Part shown: one piece after another, positions 17,945-27,797 of the stretch | How positions within the stretch are numbered: the stretch's first letter is position 1 | Layout of the letters: every line of letters starts with the position of its first letter | Assembly (NCBI GenBank): GCA_964446585.1 | Contig: CAYUPI010000006.1 | Location: 127,482-191,481, forward strand | DNA: 64,000 nucleotides | Source of the DNA: CAYUPI01 sp964446585 | Lineage (GTDB): Bacteria > Verrucomicrobiota > Verrucomicrobiia > Limisphaerales > UBA8199 | Direction: 5' to 3' | The notes under the pieces: model-generated | The model's input: only the letters and a program-made list of their open reading frames with translations | What the model was told of the DNA's origin: nothing | Database searches by the model: none | Program-made: the position numbers and the translations under genes

Positions 17945-18991
17945 ATGCCTGAGCGGGTGGAAGAAATTCAGAGCAGGGTGTCGGTCGCCGCTATGCCGGC
18001 CCTGGTTGTTTCGGGTGTATTCGCGGAAGTGGACCAGGAGGCGGTGCGAAATTCGCATCAAGCCGCGCGGGCGGTGTACCAGAACATCGCCGCGAACATC
18101 GCTCGGATCATGCAAGGGCAGGCCGGCTCGACCCGGAAACTGCTGGCGGCGCTGGCCAGCGGTGGCCACGTGTTATTGGAAGATTTTCCCGGCACGGGCA
18201 AGACCACGCTGGCCAAAGCTCTTGCCCGCTCGATTGACGCACAATTCAAACGAATCCAGTTCACGCCCGATCTGCTGCCCTCCGATATCCTGGGTGTCTC
18301 GGTTTTCAGCCAGCTCGATCAGCAGTTCCATTTTCACGAAGGCCCCATCTTTACGAACGTCCTTTTGGCCGATGAAATCAACCGCGCCTCACCCCGCACG
18401 CAATCGGCGCTGCTGGAGGCGATGGGCGAAAGTCAGGTCAGCGTGGATGGCGAACGGCGCGATTTATCCGGATTGTTCTTCGTCATCGCCACTCAAAACC
18501 CGGTCGAGTTCCGCGGCACGTATCCCCTACCGGAGGCGCAAATGGACCGCTTTGCGATGCAGTTTGCGCTAGGTTACGTGCCGCCGGACAATGAGGTTGC
18601 CATCCTCACAGCTCAGGAACACAACCACCCGCTGGTCGAGCTCAAATCCTGCGCTTCCATGGCGGACGTGCTGGCGCTGCGGCGCGCCGTCGAGGAAGTG
18701 CGCTTCAGCGACGAATTGAAACGGTATGTCGTGGAATTGGTCGGGGCGACACGCGCGGCCCCGGGAGTGCAGTTGGGTGCCAGCCCCCGAGCTTCTCTCG
18801 CCCTGATGAAGGCTGCCCAGGCGCTCGCATTATTTGACGGACTCGATTTCGTAACGCCGGAGCAAATCCAGGAACTGGCGGCGCCGGTGATCGCACATCG
18901 GCTCGTGATGGAACCTCAGGCGCGCTTTTCGGGTCAAACGGCGCAATCGGTCGTCGAAGAAGTAGTAAAGAAAACGAAGGTGCCTGCCTGA
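17945..18991 (+). CDS. MoxR family AAA+ ATPase (first MoxR locus)
   Basis: A 348-residue ATPase. Walker A DFPGTGKTT is at about residues 80-88 and Walker B LLADEIN at 140-146. The MoxR-typical segments FTPDLLPSDILG and ATQNPVEFRGTYPLPEAQMDRF follow. MoxR ATPases act as chaperone-like partners of DUF58 and VWA proteins. This copy is followed by DUF58 and transglutaminase genes, a frequent trio. The gap to the next gene is largely a short-period repeat. Confidence 0.92.
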   Translation: MPERVEEIQSRVSVAAMPALVVSGVFAEVDQEAVRNSHQAARAVYQNIAANIARIMQGQAGSTRKLLAALASGGHVLLEDFPGTGKTTLAKALARSIDAQFKRIQFTPDLLPSDILGVSVFSQLDQQFHFHEGPIFTNVLLADEINRASPRTQSALLEAMGESQVSVDGERRDLSGLFFVIATQNPVEFRGTYPLPEAQMDRFAMQFALGYVPPDNEVAILTAQEHNHPLVELKSCASMADVLALRRAVEEVRFSDELKRYVVELVGATRAAPGVQLGASPRASLALMKAAQALALFDGLDFVTPEQIQELAAPVIAHRLVMEPQARFSGQTAQSVVEEVVKKTKVPA

Positions 18992-18992
18992 A

Positions 18993-19025
18993 GATTTTGG
19001 ATCTTGCGTTTTGGATTTTGGATTG
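18993..19025. repeat. Short-period repeat tract (GATTTTGG units)
   Basis: Three imperfect copies of a TTTTGGAT unit directly follow the moxR stop and lie 17 bp before the GTG of the DUF58 gene. The unit resembles one arm of the repeat families described around 58.1 and 60.1 kb. No opposite arm is visible, so this is probably a decayed copy. Confidence 0.55.
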
Positions 19026-19041
19026 TTGATTTCACGTCGTC

Positions 19042-20385
19042 GTGAATCTTTTGCTGCGTCCGTTGTACCGCGCCTACCGGCTCGGGTCCGGGATTCGGCA
19101 CTGGTGTCAGTTGCGTTTTACGCCGGCGGGGTTGGCCGTTTTGTGCGCACTGGTGGCTACAAGCGTCCTTGGGCCGGACACGGATAACAATGTGGCGTAT
19201 CAGGCCCTGGCACTGCTGATGGGTTTGCTGGTCGTAGCCGCGGCGTTCGTCTGGACTTTCCGTTCCTCCTTTTCCGCCCTGCGATTGCTGCCGCGCTTCG
19301 GCACCGTCGGTTGTCCGCTCACCTACACAGTGGTGCTTAGGAATTTGACGGCCAGGAACCAGGCTGGGTTGACGTTGATGGAAGAGCTCGCCGATTCGCG
19401 GCCCTCGTTTCGAGAATGGGCGACGGCCCAGGCTGCCGAGCGCAAGCGCCACCGGTCATTCCGCTTCAGCGCGCGCCCGTGGGCGAACCCTTTCCGGGAG
19501 CTGGCCGTCAAGGATGCGGCCGTGCCCACCGCCACCCCCCAGGAGGAAGTCGAGGTCCGGCTGCAGCTCACACCCGTGCGCCGAGGTGCGCTGCGATTCA
19601 AAGGCGTACGGTTGGCGCGGCCTGATCCCCTCGGGCTGCTGCGGGCCTTTACGAAAATGCCGATGCCACAGACGACGCTGATACTTCCCCGGCGTTATAG
19701 GCTTCCTCCTTTGAGCTTTCCCGGCACACTCAAATATCAGGACGGCGGAGTCGCCCTGGCGTCGAACGTGGGCCAAAGCGAGGAATTCGTGGCGCTGCGC
19801 GATTACCGTCACGGAGATCCTCTGCGGCACATTCATTGGCGCACCTGGGCCAAAGCCGGCAAACCGGTGGTGAAAGAATTCGAAGACGAATTCTTTGTGC
19901 GTCATGCATTGGTACTGGACACTTTTACCGCCGACCCGCACAGCGAAGTTTTCGAGGAAGCCGTATCGGTGGCGGCATCGTTCGCCTGCGCCATTCAGAC
20001 CCAGGAATCGTTGCTCGACCTGTTGTTCGTCGGCCCCCAGTCCTACAAGTTTACTGCGGGGCGCGGTCTGGCGCACACGGAGCAGATGTTGGAGATTCTG
20101 GCCTCGGTGAGACCCTGTGGCGACCAGCCGTTCGGGGCGCTGGAACATTTGGTCCTCAACCATATCACCGCGGTCAGCGGCTGCCTTTGCGTCCTGATGG
20201 CGTGGGACCAGGAGCGGCGGGCCTTCGTGGAAAAAATCAAACGGCTGAATATTCCGGTGATGGTCCTGGTGATTGTCGAGCCCGGCGGTCCCACGCTCGA
20301 ACCCGGCCCGATGAGCGAAGACCCGGCGAAGTTCCGGGTATTGCAACTGGGCCGGATTGAGCAGGACCTGGCAAACCTGATTTGA
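19042..20385 (+). CDS. DUF58 domain-containing protein (partner of first MoxR)
   Basis: A 447-residue protein starting at GTG. Two hydrophobic helices lie near the N-terminus (AGLAVLCALVATSVLG and ALALLMGLLVVAAAFVW). The DUF58 hallmark YRHGDPLRHIHWRTWAK, followed by VKEFEDE, sits around residue 255-280. The C-terminal part is VWA-like. Together with MoxR and the transglutaminase-like protein it forms a conserved trio of unknown cellular role, thought to be linked to envelope or stress functions. Confidence 0.88.
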   Translation: MNLLLRPLYRAYRLGSGIRHWCQLRFTPAGLAVLCALVATSVLGPDTDNNVAYQALALLMGLLVVAAAFVWTFRSSFSALRLLPRFGTVGCPLTYTVVLRNLTARNQAGLTLMEELADSRPSFREWATAQAAERKRHRSFRFSARPWANPFRELAVKDAAVPTATPQEEVEVRLQLTPVRRGALRFKGVRLARPDPLGLLRAFTKMPMPQTTLILPRRYRLPPLSFPGTLKYQDGGVALASNVGQSEEFVALRDYRHGDPLRHIHWRTWAKAGKPVVKEFEDEFFVRHALVLDTFTADPHSEVFEEAVSVAASFACAIQTQESLLDLLFVGPQSYKFTAGRGLAHTEQMLEILASVRPCGDQPFGALEHLVLNHITAVSGCLCVLMAWDQERRAFVEKIKRLNIPVMVLVIVEPGGPTLEPGPMSEDPAKFRVLQLGRIEQDLANLI

Positions 20386-20395
20386 ACTAATCCGG

Positions 20396-22519
20396 ATGAA
20401 GACACCTCCACTCCTGTTGGGAGCAAGCCTGTTGTTTTGGGGCTGGGAGACAGGCTTCGTCCTGCCGGGCCTTCTCCTGGCGGTGGTGCTGGAGAGTTCG
20501 AGATGGGTCCAGATCCGCTGGGAAATCTCGGAAGAGGAATTCAGCCGCATTTGGATCTTTTGCACGCTGCTCTTCCTGGGAACCGCCATCTACGCCTTTA
20601 CCGCCAATGAAGGACCAGCGGACTTCCGCGGCCTACTGCAAAATCCAAACTATTTCACCCAACACAATGCCGGGACGGCCAGCGCCCGGACGGCGGCAGC
20701 GCTGATTCGCTGGCTGCCGATGATTTTTTTCTTTTTCATCGCCGCCCAGGTATTCAGTTCGAGCCAGGGCATTCCGTTGGAGACGATCTCCCTGATCATG
20801 CGGCTGCGGTGGAAGCGCGCCCAGAAGCAGGGTCTGCCCCGGCCGCCCATGCGCGTCGTCGATATTTCGTACGCCTACTTCGGACTGTGCCTGCTGGCCG
20901 CCTGCAGCCACAGCCGCGAAGATAACCTGTTTTTCTGGGGATTAGGCGGACTGCTCGCCTGGGGCCTGTGGTCACAGCGCGCGCGACGATTCAGCGCCTT
21001 GACCTGGGCAACAGCGCTCGCCGCGGCGGTCCTGCTCGGCTATGGAGGTCAGCGCGGCCTCGGTCAGTTGCAGCGCTATCTGGACGGCCTCAACAGCCAA
21101 TGGCTGGCCAGCTTCACCCGTCGGGGCGGCTCCGAGGGCGATAAGAGCAAAACTTCTCTGGGTCAAATCGGCCGGATCAAAACCTCGGGCAAGATTGTGA
21201 TTCGTCTTGAGCCAAGGGAGGGCACTGCGCCGCCGGGCCTGCTGCGTGAAGCCAGTTACCGCACTTACAAAGCGCAAACCTGGTATGCGGGAAATCAGAG
21301 GAACGATTTCGAGAACATCCAACCCTCGCTAATAACCAAAGACACGTGGGTGTTGGTGCAGGGCAAGACCAACGCCGCGTCAGTCAAAATCGCTGCCTAT
21401 CTCGATCGGCGCCGCGAGGGCCTTCACGTAGGGCTGCTGCCGCTAGCCGAGGGCAGCGGGCGCCTGGAAAAATGCTCCGCCTACAATCTTTATCAAAACA
21501 AAACGGGCGCGGTGCTGGCTGAAGGACCCGGCCTTGTGATGCTGGAGGACTGGTATGGACCTGGAAAAACCATCGATTCCCCACCGGACGACCGTGAAGA
21601 CAAGCAGGTATCACCCGCGGAGACGCGCGTGCTTTCGAGCGTAACCAATGAACTGCAACTGGCAGGCAAGAGTCGTCAGGAAATATTGCGAACGCTGGAG
21701 AGGTTCTTCGCAACAGAGTTTTCTTATAGCACCTGGCAAGCACCTCCGCGTTCTGCAACTGCGAACGAAACCCCGCTGGCCCGTTTCCTGACTGAGACGC
21801 GCAGCGGTCACTGTGAGTACTTTGCAACGGCCACGGTGCTGCTGCTGCGCAAGCTCGATATCCCCGCCCGCTACGCGGTTGGCTATGTCGTTCACGAGGC
21901 GTCCGGAAAGAGTTTTGTTGTTCGCCAGCGGGATGCCCATGCCTGGTCCCTTGTATGGAATGACGAACAGGGAACCTGGGAGAATTTTGATACCACGCCG
22001 GCCTCCTGGCTCAATGCGGAAGCGTCTCGAGCATCCGCTTTCCAATTCCTCTCGGACGCATGGTCGCGAGTAGTCTTCGAGTTCGCCAAATTGCGCTACG
22101 GCCAATACCGGCTCCGGCAGTATTTCCTTTGGGCGTTGGTGCCAGTTCTCGGCGTGCTGCTTTTCCAGATCCTGCTGCGCAGCCGGCGCCGGCGCCGAAA
22201 CGGCCGCGACGGATCAGCGGCCAGCCGCCCGACCTGGCCGGGGTTGGACTCAGAATTCTATCAATTGGAATCCCGGCTGGCGGCGCGCGGCATCCGGCGC
22301 CAGCCGAGCGAACCGCTGTCGGCCTGGCTGGCGCGGGCTGCCAGTGAACCTGCCGTGCTGGGCGAACGCCAATCGCTCGAGAACCTGTTGCTATTGCACT
22401 ACCGTTATCGTTTCGATCCGCGCGGCCTCAGACCGGCCGAGCGCGAGGCTCTGCGCAGCCGGAGCAATTCCTGCCTTGGTGGCCTATCGCGGGCAGGGAA
22501 GACTCGGGTCAGGGCTTAA
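20396..22519 (+). CDS. Transglutaminase-like membrane protein (DUF3488/TgpA type)
   Basis: A 707-residue protein. The N-terminal 230 residues contain about six hydrophobic helices. The extracytoplasmic transglutaminase core has the triad Cys473 (SGHCEYFAT), His515 (RDAHAWS) and Asp532 (NFDTTP). A final helix at about 575-592 precedes a basic cytoplasmic tail with a DUF4129-like ending. This is the TgpA architecture. The gene follows DUF58 by 10 bp and completes the MoxR-DUF58-TgpA unit. Confidence 0.88.
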   Translation: MKTPPLLLGASLLFWGWETGFVLPGLLLAVVLESSRWVQIRWEISEEEFSRIWIFCTLLFLGTAIYAFTANEGPADFRGLLQNPNYFTQHNAGTASARTAAALIRWLPMIFFFFIAAQVFSSSQGIPLETISLIMRLRWKRAQKQGLPRPPMRVVDISYAYFGLCLLAACSHSREDNLFFWGLGGLLAWGLWSQRARRFSALTWATALAAAVLLGYGGQRGLGQLQRYLDGLNSQWLASFTRRGGSEGDKSKTSLGQIGRIKTSGKIVIRLEPREGTAPPGLLREASYRTYKAQTWYAGNQRNDFENIQPSLITKDTWVLVQGKTNAASVKIAAYLDRRREGLHVGLLPLAEGSGRLEKCSAYNLYQNKTGAVLAEGPGLVMLEDWYGPGKTIDSPPDDREDKQVSPAETRVLSSVTNELQLAGKSRQEILRTLERFFATEFSYSTWQAPPRSATANETPLARFLTETRSGHCEYFATATVLLLRKLDIPARYAVGYVVHEASGKSFVVRQRDAHAWSLVWNDEQGTWENFDTTPASWLNAEASRASAFQFLSDAWSRVVFEFAKLRYGQYRLRQYFLWALVPVLGVLLFQILLRSRRRRRNGRDGSAASRPTWPGLDSEFYQLESRLAARGIRRQPSEPLSAWLARAASEPAVLGERQSLENLLLLHYRYRFDPRGLRPAEREALRSRSNSCLGGLSRAGKTRVRA

Positions 22520-23600
22520 ACGGCAACTCGACCACTCGCGCCCGGCTCTCACCCGCCGCCGATTTCAGGATCAACTCATTCCCCACAGAGCCAGCTTCCT
22601 GGCGCAGTTCGGCCAGGGCGATATTGCCCTTCATCACCTGTGAAAAAGCGGCACTGGTCACGTGCCCCGCCTCCCGGCCGGCTTGAAATAGCTTGTCTCC
22701 CTTGACCGGCAGCTTCTCCAAATCATCGACGAGGCGCAAACCGCGCAGTTCCTTGTTGACGTGGCCCAACGTATGAATTCGGTTCAACACTTCCTGTCCG
22801 ATATAGCAGCCCTTGGTGTAACTCACCGCACGGCCTTCGATGCCGCACTCCTGTGGAAACTTGGTTTCATCCATATCCGCGCCGAACCGCGGCACGCCCG
22901 CTTCAATGCGTGCCGTCTCGAACGCCTGCCAGCCCACGGGACGACCGCCGACGGCGCAAACGCAACCGTTAAGCCGTTCCGCCAGATTGCGCAGCCCCGG
23001 GGTCGGCACGAACAGCTCGAAGCCGGCCGTCCCCAGCCGAGGCTGGTTCATCAGGTAAACTTCACCCAGCTTCGCGTGATCTAATTTGACGAAAGCGAAT
23101 GCTCGTCCGGGGAGCTCGTGAATCAGTCCCAGCGCCGTCATCGCCGCGGAGGCTTTCGGTCCTTGAACGCTGAGCAATCCGTAAAGCGGCGCGACATCCG
23201 TGACCTGCACGTCATCCGCCACAATGAATTTCTCGAGGCGCTGGGAAACCCTCTCAGTCAGAGCGGGCTCGAAATCCAGCAACAGCTCGGCCTCCAGGCA
23301 ATATACATTTAGATCGCTTTGCATCTTGCCCTTGGCCGTGACGAGCGCCGCATAACACCCCTCCCCCGCCTGCAAACACTGGATGTCGTTCGTCACCTGC
23401 CCGTGAAGAAACCGCGCGCGGTCGGCCCCCGTCACGCAAAGCCGGCTGCGGAAACTGAAATCCAGAAGGCCGGCGGTCTCGCGCAGCGCGGCATGTTCCG
23501 CCCGCGCGGCCCCATAACTGCCCACCACCTGGACGCCGCCAACTTCGGCGAACTGCGCGTTGAGAGCGCGATGAAATTCAGCTAGTACCAGTGGCTCCAT
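22509..23600 (-). CDS. YgfZ/GcvT-type folate-binding protein (Fe-S cluster maintenance)
   Basis: A 363-residue protein from the ATG at 23600; a GTG two codons upstream is possible. The signature KGCYIGQE is at about residues 263-270, inside the diagnostic K-G-C-Y-x-G-Q-E motif of YgfZ. The GcvT fold is recognisable from HGQVTNDIQ onward. YgfZ proteins use tetrahydrofolate in repair or assembly of some Fe-S enzymes. The 3' end overlaps the 3' end of the transglutaminase gene by 11 bp (convergent). Confidence 0.88.
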   Translation of the reverse strand: MEPLVLAEFHRALNAQFAEVGGVQVVGSYGAARAEHAALRETAGLLDFSFRSRLCVTGADRARFLHGQVTNDIQCLQAGEGCYAALVTAKGKMQSDLNVYCLEAELLLDFEPALTERVSQRLEKFIVADDVQVTDVAPLYGLLSVQGPKASAAMTALGLIHELPGRAFAFVKLDHAKLGEVYLMNQPRLGTAGFELFVPTPGLRNLAERLNGCVCAVGGRPVGWQAFETARIEAGVPRFGADMDETKFPQECGIEGRAVSYTKGCYIGQEVLNRIHTLGHVNKELRGLRLVDDLEKLPVKGDKLFQAGREAGHVTSAAFSQVMKGNIALAELRQEAGSVGNELILKSAAGESRARVVELPFKP

Positions 23601-23630
23601 GGCCACCTTGAACCGGACGGACGCTGGCGC

Positions 23631-24431
23631 TTATTTCAAGTGCCAGCGGATCGTGTACCGCCAATTCGACTCCGGCTTATACACCTGGGATCCTTTTTCG
23701 TTGACGGTAAAATCACCCGTGCTCTTGTTGTCCGTTTCTTCGCCGCACGCATCCTCGTCCACGTCGTCCAATTGCATCTTGAACGTGCACTTCTGCCCGG
23801 CCTGCGCCTTGGGCAACTCCAGCGCCACCGGGATGGTGACCTGGTTTTTGTCATAGCCCTTGTTCGCCACGTAATAACGTTTTTTCGCATCGCCGAGGGT
23901 GGCTTCAAAACAGATGTACCACGTCGCGCTTTGCGGTGTGTCGGCCATCTCAATTTCGTCGATCACCAGCGTGCCACCGCCGGCGGCGGCAGCCGGGGCG
24001 CCAGCCTTCGCGCGCCGGTACACATCAACGCTCGGTTTTTCCTGGCGGTCGGCGTCAAAATTCGACGCAACAATCCACACGTCCTTCTCCGTATCGATCA
24101 CATACACGACCTGGCGTTCCTCATCCACGTCCTGCAGATCCGCCGAGGACTGGCCGCCGCGCACATGGAAAAAGCGGGCGGAGTTAAACGGTCCTAGTTT
24201 CTTCAGCTGCACGTCGCCCTCGGCATAGAGCGCGACCTGGTCGTCGGCGCCAAGGACCTGGAAAACGAATTTGTCTTTCTTAATTTCGAGCGTCTGGGAA
24301 TAGCTCTGCCCCTGGTCATTGACCTTCCTGGTGGTCCACTTTCCCGTCGGGACTGGCGCGTCGTCGGCGAACAGTACCGCCGCGGCCAACGCCGTGGCGA
24401 AAAACGAAAAGCTGAACAGTATTCGATTCAT
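23631..24431 (-). CDS. Secreted two-domain protein with C2-like acidic loop, unknown function
   Basis: A 266-residue protein from the ATG at 24431, giving a clean signal peptide (MNRILFSFSFFATALAAAVLF, cleavage near FADDA). The first half is a beta-rich lipocalin-like region with TGKWTTRKV and VYVIDTEKDVWIV. A Gly/Ala linker follows, then a second beta domain containing TFKMQLDDVDEDACG, an acidic loop that could bind calcium. The upstream open frame to 24506 adds nothing resembling a protein. No precise family is recognised. It is encoded 30 bp upstream of the YgfZ-like gene. Confidence 0.65.
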   Translation of the reverse strand: MNRILFSFSFFATALAAAVLFADDAPVPTGKWTTRKVNDQGQSYSQTLEIKKDKFVFQVLGADDQVALYAEGDVQLKKLGPFNSARFFHVRGGQSSADLQDVDEERQVVYVIDTEKDVWIVASNFDADRQEKPSVDVYRRAKAGAPAAAAGGGTLVIDEIEMADTPQSATWYICFEATLGDAKKRYYVANKGYDKNQVTIPVALELPKAQAGQKCTFKMQLDDVDEDACGEETDNKSTGDFTVNEKGSQVYKPESNWRYTIRWHLK

Positions 24432-24563
24432 ATGCTGGATGAGTGTTATGATGTTGCCCCGACGATCTTCTTTTCGCCGCACGCACGCAAGCCATTTGTG
24501 GGACAACGCAACATCGTGGATTGCTGCCCAGGCCAGCTTTGCTCGCCGTCCGCGCCGCCGATT

Positions 24564-26510
24564 TCAGGCCGACGGCCTTCTGCTCTCCAGCGCCTCAGGA
24601 TTTTCCGGGTCGGCTTGCTCCGCCGGCACCGTCCACACGACCTCAAGTGGCTCGCGACTGGACAGTGTTTCCTGCACGCTCATGATGCTGGCGCCGCATT
24701 CGCCCAACCGACGCACGACTTCCATCAGGGCGGTTTCCGGCACTCCAAATTGCCCGCGGTAATTATCGCTCAATACAAACAACACGCGCTCCTGGCTATC
24801 CAGCCCAACAGCGACAAGGTTGACGTCGATGCCTTCTAGCGCAGATTCCCGCGTCCCGAGAAAGGCCACCCCATGGTTGAAGCGCGCCAACTGTCCCTGA
24901 TTGAGAAACCCGAGGCTGCCTCTTTCTGTAAAGAAAATTCCTTTGAACGCCGGGTCGTCCATGTCTTCGGACTCACCCAGGCGGACAAACCAGCAGTGGC
25001 TCGGACCGAACCTGCCCTCGGTGGAATTCCCGAACCGCTCGGCGAGGTTGCCGTAAGCCAGACGATTGAACCAATCATTTGGCGACGCGGGCTGAGCCAA
25101 GATTTTGCTTAACCACAAATTCGGCAAAGGCCGGCTCGTTTCTGCTCGCTTGGGGGCGGGTTGGTCCGCCTCCGGTATTGGCCCACTCGCGAGTGGAGTA
25201 GGCGTCGGTGTGGATTCGAGCGATTCCAGACCAACTTTGCTGGCTCCGGTCAAATGCGCTGGTTTGGCGGGCGGCGGCGTGGGCGACGCTGGCTGCGGTT
25301 TGGCCTGCGATATCGGGCTCGAGCGGTCAGGTTGCAATTGAGGCTCGCCCGAAGGGTGAGGCGAGGGAGCGGCCTTCGCCTGCCGGTTAACAACCGGATG
25401 GCCGAACACGGCCGTTAGTTCCGCTGGATTAAGCCGCAGAAGATTCAGCAGCTGACTCAAATCGATGGTTTTTGGCCGGCCCTCCTCCTCCGGGAGGGCG
25501 ACGATGTGATCGGGGCTCTGGGCGAGGTATTGTTCTCCGCCATCGGAGGTCCTTTGCTTGAACACCAGGTTTGGCGGGATGAGTTTCACTATAATTTCAT
25601 TGCGCATCAGACCGCAGCGCTGCTGGTCCTGCAACAGCTCCAGCGACTGATTATCCAAGCGCTGCCGCTGGTTATGCGGCACGCCGGCGACCATTACTGG
25701 AAACTGGATGTCAAACCCGGTCGGCGAAGCTGCATTCTGGAAAATCACGACCTCCAGGCCGGCGCCAACGAGCCCGGTCGGGACATAGCGCTCGTTGAGC
25801 GCCTTCTCCAGCAAAGCGGTGTCGTTCCGACCGTTTTCGAAACTAAACAGCTCACCGTCGAGTTCGACCCAATCATGCAGAGCGCCTGTCGCCACTTTGC
25901 GCGGTTTGCGCATCAGTCCCTGCTGACTGAGGCTATTGAACCCGGCGACAGTCAGCCCGATGGTCGCGGCCGTGTCGCGGCCCTGACAGCAGTCAATATG
26001 GACCTGACCCCGCTTATCGACCTCGACGCGAAAGCGCGGTCCCGCCGCGACCGGCTGCGGCGCTGCCTCCCGAACGGCCGAGCGGGGCTGCGCGTGGGCC
26101 TTTTGACGGGACAATTCCTGCGTCTCTCGTTCCAGGTGGAGCCACTCATTGAATAATCGCTCGAGTTTCGCGGCTCCGGCCGGGTCGCTGACCGCGATGG
26201 TTTCGCCGGCAATATTGAGATGATCGAAGGCAATTTCCAGTCCGGCCGGCTCACCCGGAAGTTTCCCGCGGGCCGTCCATTTGTAATGATCCAACTGGCT
26301 CCAGTTCTTTAACGGCAGCAGCTCGATGGTTTCCTCGCCCAGGCTGAGCGTGAAAACCTCCAGCGTGCTGTCTCGGCCGCTGGCGGACGAAAAGGTAAGG
26401 CGCTTGCGAACTCTGAGCTCGGACGGTTTGTCCGCGGCAGAGGTACTCGCGGACGGCGTCTCCGGCCGGCCTGACCGGTCGCCCGAGGATGTCGGGTTCG
26501 TCCAGTCCAT
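24564..26510 (-). CDS. Large protein of unknown function with Pro-rich linker
   Basis: A 648-residue protein from the ATG at 26510, which has a GGAAAG ribosome-binding-like sequence 4 bp upstream. No signal peptide. A beta-rich N-terminal half contains GETIELLPLKNW and the repeated mention of FSFENGRND. A low-complexity Pro/Ser/Thr linker spans about residues 390-460. A C-terminal domain of about 150 residues (GPSHCWFVRLGESED, VAVGLDSQERVLFVLSDNYRG) follows. I do not recognise a family. The even codon use and domain-like segmentation support a real gene. Confidence 0.6.
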   Translation of the reverse strand: MDWTNPTSSGDRSGRPETPSASTSAADKPSELRVRKRLTFSSASGRDSTLEVFTLSLGEETIELLPLKNWSQLDHYKWTARGKLPGEPAGLEIAFDHLNIAGETIAVSDPAGAAKLERLFNEWLHLERETQELSRQKAHAQPRSAVREAAPQPVAAGPRFRVEVDKRGQVHIDCCQGRDTAATIGLTVAGFNSLSQQGLMRKPRKVATGALHDWVELDGELFSFENGRNDTALLEKALNERYVPTGLVGAGLEVVIFQNAASPTGFDIQFPVMVAGVPHNQRQRLDNQSLELLQDQQRCGLMRNEIIVKLIPPNLVFKQRTSDGGEQYLAQSPDHIVALPEEEGRPKTIDLSQLLNLLRLNPAELTAVFGHPVVNRQAKAAPSPHPSGEPQLQPDRSSPISQAKPQPASPTPPPAKPAHLTGASKVGLESLESTPTPTPLASGPIPEADQPAPKRAETSRPLPNLWLSKILAQPASPNDWFNRLAYGNLAERFGNSTEGRFGPSHCWFVRLGESEDMDDPAFKGIFFTERGSLGFLNQGQLARFNHGVAFLGTRESALEGIDVNLVAVGLDSQERVLFVLSDNYRGQFGVPETALMEVVRRLGECGASIMSVQETLSSREPLEVVWTVPAEQADPENPEALESRRPSA

Positions 26511-26557
26511 GTTTCTTTCCACTTTCTACGTTCTGCTTTCTGCTTTCTCCCCTGCCC
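26511..26557. repeat. CTTTCTG-type short-period tract between two minus-strand genes
   Basis: Five to six imperfect copies of a TTTCTGC/TTTCTAC unit on the plus strand (GAAAG-rich on the minus strand) fill the whole gap between the helicase stop and the 648-residue gene start. Its last unit supplies the GGAAAG in front of the ATG at 26510. The composition resembles other repeat tracts of the window. Confidence 0.55.
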
Positions 26558-26558
26558 T

Positions 26559-27794
<1,236 letters not shown>

Positions 27795-27797
27795 GGA

